A stretch of 64,000 bases of DNA, taken from assembly GCA_037043015.1 (NCBI GenBank), contig CM073324.1, positions 2,907,413 to 2,971,412 on the forward strand, written 5' to 3'. The translations under genes and the position numbers were made by a program. Within the stretch, counting starts at the first letter, position 1. The number at the start of each line of letters is the position of its first letter. Below the pieces are notes generated by a model, which was given only the letters and a program-made list of their open reading frames with translations, was not told where the DNA came from and did not search any database. The stretch comes from Bryum argenteum. Its lineage: Eukaryota > Streptophyta > Bryopsida > Bryales > Bryaceae. Shown in pieces: positions 60,181 to 64,000 of the stretch.

Positions 60181-61525
60181 CTAATGATCCGCTTGGAAAC
60201 AGATGCGCTCGAGCTGAGCCATGTCGTCCTCAAACAAAGCAATGAGCACATCAATGCTGCCATCCTTCGTATACGATGGGATCAAAATGACAAGTCCTTC
60301 GAAGGGCACAAACGGAGGGCCAGCAAACACAGGAGTTCCCCATCCGAAGTCCAAATTGTAAAGTGGCAGCTGCACCCAGCTAGTAATGCTCAAATTAGGG
60401 CTGAGCACCGTGCTCCTGCTTCGCGCGACAGGATTCATGCGCTCCTGCTCCACGAAATCAATCGCCGATCGAATGTACACGTCGTCAATCCTGGTTATGG
60501 CAGCATGCACCAGGGAAGCAGCGATTGAAAGAGGCTCATCCAGCAGACGGCTTACAGTGGTGGCCGGGCAAGCGTGGAAGATGCAGTTTCCGAAGTAATT
60601 CTCCGGCAATTTGGGTTGCAACCGCCTTCTTACATTCGCCGCAATCAAGCTCTGTGTCGCAATGTTGCCCGTCAACCCGCGCGCTCTCGTCACAGATCGC
60701 CACAAGTGCGCAGTTAGGGCTTCGAACGTGCTGTAGCCAATTTCGCCTTTGATACTGGCTAACGTCTCTTGGTTAAAGTGTAGCTTTCTTCGCACGAGGT
60801 TTTGCTTCCCGTCGAACGGAGGTTGCTGAACGTCGGCTTTCTTGTACTCGACATGGTCGAATGCTGGTGAGGCCTGATTGTGGGGCATCAAAAGGGAGCG
60901 ATCGTGGAGTACGGGAGTAACAGGACCATTGGACGCCCATGCGGTCATGAACTGGCTCGCGGCCTCGCCGTCTGCGACTTGGTGATGGCGCGCTACGCCA
61001 AGCGTCAGCCCTCCGCATTTGAATCTCGTGACCTGTCAGGAGATTTTGACCGACTTGAGCTTTCAAGGACACTGGTGTGTATGGCAATGGGGGTCAGCAA
61101 CTGACCTGCACGAGTAGAAGCTCCACTGCGCCGCGATTGGGAGGCACCAAATCCAGAAGCTGTGAGGAGGGATCGAACGGGAAGAGGTCACGCAATGACC
61201 CATCTGCAGTGGCTTCCAAAAACGGAACTCCGTCGTCAGTGAGCTCGATGGCAGGCCGGTCAGTAGCGGGGTCTCGACCGAGACGCCCCGCCCATTCACG
61301 ATACTCCACCAGCACCTTCCGTAGAGACGCTTCTAGTAACGACGCTGCGTTGGGAGGATTCGGTGACTCGAATGCGTAGATCACTTCCACATGCACCGTG
61401 GGCACCACCAAATCGGAGCTGCTCAAGGGGATATAACCGCCTACTGGAGCTCCCGAATTGCCATTGCCATTGCCATCTCCATACTGGGGCTTCAGTAAGC
61501 GCGCTGCTCCTCTCTCAATCTTCAT
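60181..61525 (-). CDS. BAHD acyltransferase (HCT-like), 2 exons
   Basis: Cytosolic CoA-dependent acyltransferase. Exons 61525-61106 and 61032-60181 are separated by a 73-bp phase-0 intron and give 423 residues. The catalytic motif HHQVADG has His157 and Asp161 (HxxxD), and the structural motif DFGWG lies at 368-372. Length, intron position between the N-terminal third and the HxxxD region, and the opening VVPTVHVEVIYAFE agree with hydroxycinnamoyl transferase-like members (shikimate/quinate or amine acceptors). The acceptor cannot be told from sequence alone. The N-terminus holds a low-complexity GDGNGNGNSGAP run not typical of HCT. No transit peptide or signal is seen, as expected for BAHDs. 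Confidence 0.93.
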
Positions 61526-61877
61526 GATGCTTGCACCCTTTTCGGCAATCTTGGGCGCTATTGCTAAAAACTACCTCATCGGTGAAGACTAGCTCATGAG
61601 CTGCTGCTGTAGTTTGCGACTTGCCATCGCCGCACTGCAATCTCTACGTCCTTTAATGCACTCACCAATTCTGCCGCACCAGGATACGGTACACCTAACA
61701 TCAAGCGCCTTAAGTGCAGGTAAAGACTGTAGTATCACAGCAGAATGAACGTTATAATATGGAGTTTTGCAGCACTGGGATTAAGGTAACGTAGACACAA
61801 CTTTCAGCTACTCCCCATACGGCCATACCGGTTCCTACAGTTGGGGCAACCGAGCATCTCATTGTCTACTTAGTTAA

Positions 61878-62355
61878 CCCTTAAACGCCCAAGAAAGCCT
61901 AAGGGGCTTTTCTCCAACAAAATATGAAGAGATAGATAGAAACTCCGGTCCCTTTCTAAGAGGCCGGCGTGAATGAAGTGTCCGTTCGTGATGCTAATAT
62001 CCCGATGGCCACCGGACAAGGGGAATAGAATATGAATCTACTATCTGGCTCTCACTATACTCAACTTTTCACTTATATTTTGATGTCTAATTGGTCACCT
62101 TCTTGTGATGCATTTAAAAAGTGAAATCTTACAATTCAAATTACAATTTGTATGAGTGATTTTGTGCTTTTAAAATGATTGTGGTAAGTAGGTAGGGGTT
62201 GTACATAACCTTGTAGGAGGTTGCAAGGTCATCATTATTTGGTTCATTCATGATGCCCAAGTTCAAACCATGCACTATTCATGATACTCAAGTCCGGAAG
62301 ATGTTGACATCAAATTTTGAGCTGCTCATTTCAAGACCCCAAGGGCGTTTATAGG
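61878..62355. mobile_element. TTAA-flanked MITE, piggyBac-like termini, copy B with nested SINE
   Basis: The left end TTAA then CCCTTAAACGCCC (61874-61890) equals copy A exactly. The right end GGGCGTTTATAGG then TTAA (62343-62359) differs at two positions. Once the SINE and its target repeat are removed the length is about 370 bp, against 362 bp for copy A. Interiors match over long blocks such as ACTCAACTTTTCACTTATAT. Confidence 0.7.
61929..62028 (-). mobile_element. tRNA-derived SINE-like element, copy 2, nested in the TTAA element
   Basis: Shares the core AACTCCGGTCC, then GAGGCCGGCGTGAAT, then AGTGTC with the 16137-16241 copy, and the same TATC-repeat tail on the minus strand. Direct repeats AATATGAA flank it (61921-61928 and 62029-62036). 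Copy A of the host element at 34140 lacks this insertion at the matching position, which gives an empty-site comparison. Confidence 0.72.
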
Positions 62356-63052
62356 TTAACATTGAGGAGCACGAACAATTCTTTATGTATGGAATAGGAG
62401 AAGACTTATTGTGTAACATTTTGTCTTAATTGTAAGACAACTTTATTTGAAAGCCAAAAGCTATAAGTTACAGTTTCTAACTTTAGATGAGTTTTGGTTT
62501 TATAAATTTTGGTTTGACTTGACCTCTAAAGGTCCAAGCGTGTTTTGGATGCCCAAACTCAAGAACTGCAATTTTTCACCATCTTATAGAGATTGAGGTA
62601 AGGTTGAATATATTGATGTTTTAAATGATTTTCAAGTGTAAGATCTCAAAGGAAAGTACTATTAGAAACACCATGTGAAGTATGAATAGCTGGAGCAGCA
62701 CCCATTGTGAGATCATAACATTCAAAGTCGATGCAAAACATTTTTTGGGCATTGTCTGCGCGACATGGTCTAATTTGAGCAAAGGAAGACTTGATGATTA
62801 TTGCCCCAAGCATTTTGCTAATTTAAAGTTGTTCATTAAAACTATTTGCTCATTTTGCTTGTGTTGCTCATTTATTCATTTAAATGATCGATTTAACAAT
62901 AACAAAAAGTTAACAACTATGTCAGTGCCTTTGTGGTCTACCACACTTGGCTGCAGCCATGTAACGATTTTAGGGTTTTTAGTACGACTCTCTTTTATTG
63001 TCTAGCCGTGAACGAAGACCACTGTCTAAGATACAACAAAATATAAGGCACT

Positions 63053-63276
63053 ACTACACTGAATAGGTAGATTAGTGTTAGATTTTTATAAGATTTGAAA
63101 ATGCTGTAAGTTTTTACTTTTGATAAAGAAAAATTACTAAAAGTATTGATTCTAATACTTGTAAGGATACCCATCTTGACGGATGTAGAGGGTAAAAATA
63201 TTGACCAACAGTAAAAACTTGTAACATGTTTATATAAATTAGTGTATCTAACACTAATCTACCTATTTAGTGTAGT
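63053..63276. mobile_element. 224-bp fold-back MITE
   Basis: A 31-bp terminal sequence beginning ACTACACTGAATAGGTAG (63053-63083) is repeated inverted at 63246-63276 with a single mismatch. The fold-back continues, less perfectly, into the interior (AAGTTTTTAC and its complement), so nearly the whole element could form a hairpin. No coding capacity; target duplication unclear. Confidence 0.7.
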
Positions 63277-64000
63277 TCGCTTCAACGCCATATAATCTCC
63301 CTTCCAAATCCTACTTCTCATCTATCACTTTGCCTTCTGGGCTTTGTTGTTATTTTAGGTTTTTCACCTTTTAGTTGTAAGCAGGGTTGTATTGTTTAAC
63401 AAAGTTACTATTCATTTTTCAAACATAATGTAGAATAGATGTACATCTAAGTCGTCTTCAATGTAACAAATGTGCATCTAAATTGTGTATGACAAATGAA
63501 TAGGAATTTTGTTTAAAAAGACAACACTAGTTGTAAGCTGCCTTAACTCCTCGACCTTCCTCGCGGAAGCAATTGGTATGCATTCGATCATTGTTTATTG
63601 TCAAAGTGTAATCTAGGCCAGTTTTGTTGAATACGATGTTACGGGGATGTTACAGGAATTCTCTGGTGACGTTCCATTGAAACTCTTGAGGTCCACTATG
63701 AAGGAATTGAAACATACACCAAAACATACATATAAATTTTGAGGAATTTTGCAAGCCATTTGATAGTCACCTAAATTTTGCTAGAGTTTCAAGAAACAAT
63801 AACTTTTACAAAAAATGTGCGCCAAGTTACAAAATTTTCACATCAAATTCAATAAAATGTTATTAAATAGATGTTATTTAATAAATCAAAAATCTTACAA
63901 CCATGTACTTTGTATTTTTTATTTTTATTCATGTTGTAAATCAATTGATATATTAATTGGTTCAGTAACAACAAAGTAGATAATAATTACAATTTGCCAC

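Larger units (their letters stand above)
61526..64000. other. BAHD promoter side and repeat-rich end of window
   Basis: The first 300 bases are the likely promoter and 5'UTR of the BAHD gene. The rest contains the TTAA-flanked element 61878-62355 with its nested SINE, an AT-rich stretch 62515-62990 related to 51785-52180, and a fold-back MITE at 63053-63276. No gene recognised. Confidence 0.6.

Overview
This window is nuclear DNA from a land plant. Nine protein-coding genes can be reconstructed exon by exon, and all are typical plant families: xyloglucan endotransglucosylase/hydrolase, a PAP28/29-type phosphoesterase, an AP2/ERF factor, a small plastid membrane protein, plastidial starch phosphorylase, an NAD(P)-binding SDR, a chloroquine-resistance-transporter-like carrier, phosphomannose isomerase and a BAHD acyltransferase. 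Introns are short (mostly about 60-300 bp) and GT-AG, except one GC-AG. Short introns, roughly one gene per 7 kb and AT-rich transposon-filled spacers would fit a compact non-seed plant such as a Selaginella-like lycophyte. That placement is inference only.

Layout. 0-3.5 kb: AT-rich spacer. 3.5-13.4 kb: three minus-strand genes (XTH, phosphoesterase, ERF). 13.4-20.8 kb: spacer with a SINE-like element and a CACTA-like element. 20.8-32.1 kb: three minus-strand genes (small plastid protein, 14-exon starch phosphorylase, SDR), with a 1.1 kb degenerate tandem array at 22.86-23.96 kb. 32.1-38.9 kb: spacer rich in inverted-repeat elements, including TTAA-flanked ones. 38.9-40.5 kb: plus-strand CLT-like transporter. 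41.2-47.6 kb: a complete Ty1/copia LTR retrotransposon with 227-bp LTRs and a 5-bp target duplication but broken reading frames. 47.6-57.7 kb: repeats, another SINE, a copia relic and more TTAA-bounded elements. 57.7-61.5 kb: PMI (+) and BAHD (-) in convergent arrangement. 61.5-64 kb: a TTAA-flanked element carrying a nested SINE, then a fold-back MITE.

The genes look like ordinary single-copy neighbours, not a metabolic cluster. Links are loose: phosphorylase and PMI act in sugar-phosphate metabolism, XTH in the wall, and the CLT-like and small plastid proteins in plastids.

The most unusual content is repetitive. At least five elements share termini of the form TTAA-CCCYTAAACGYCC and end in the reverse complement plus TTAA. 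These are the terminal hallmarks of piggyBac-type transposition. One copy contains a SINE bounded by its own target duplication, and a second copy supplies the empty site.
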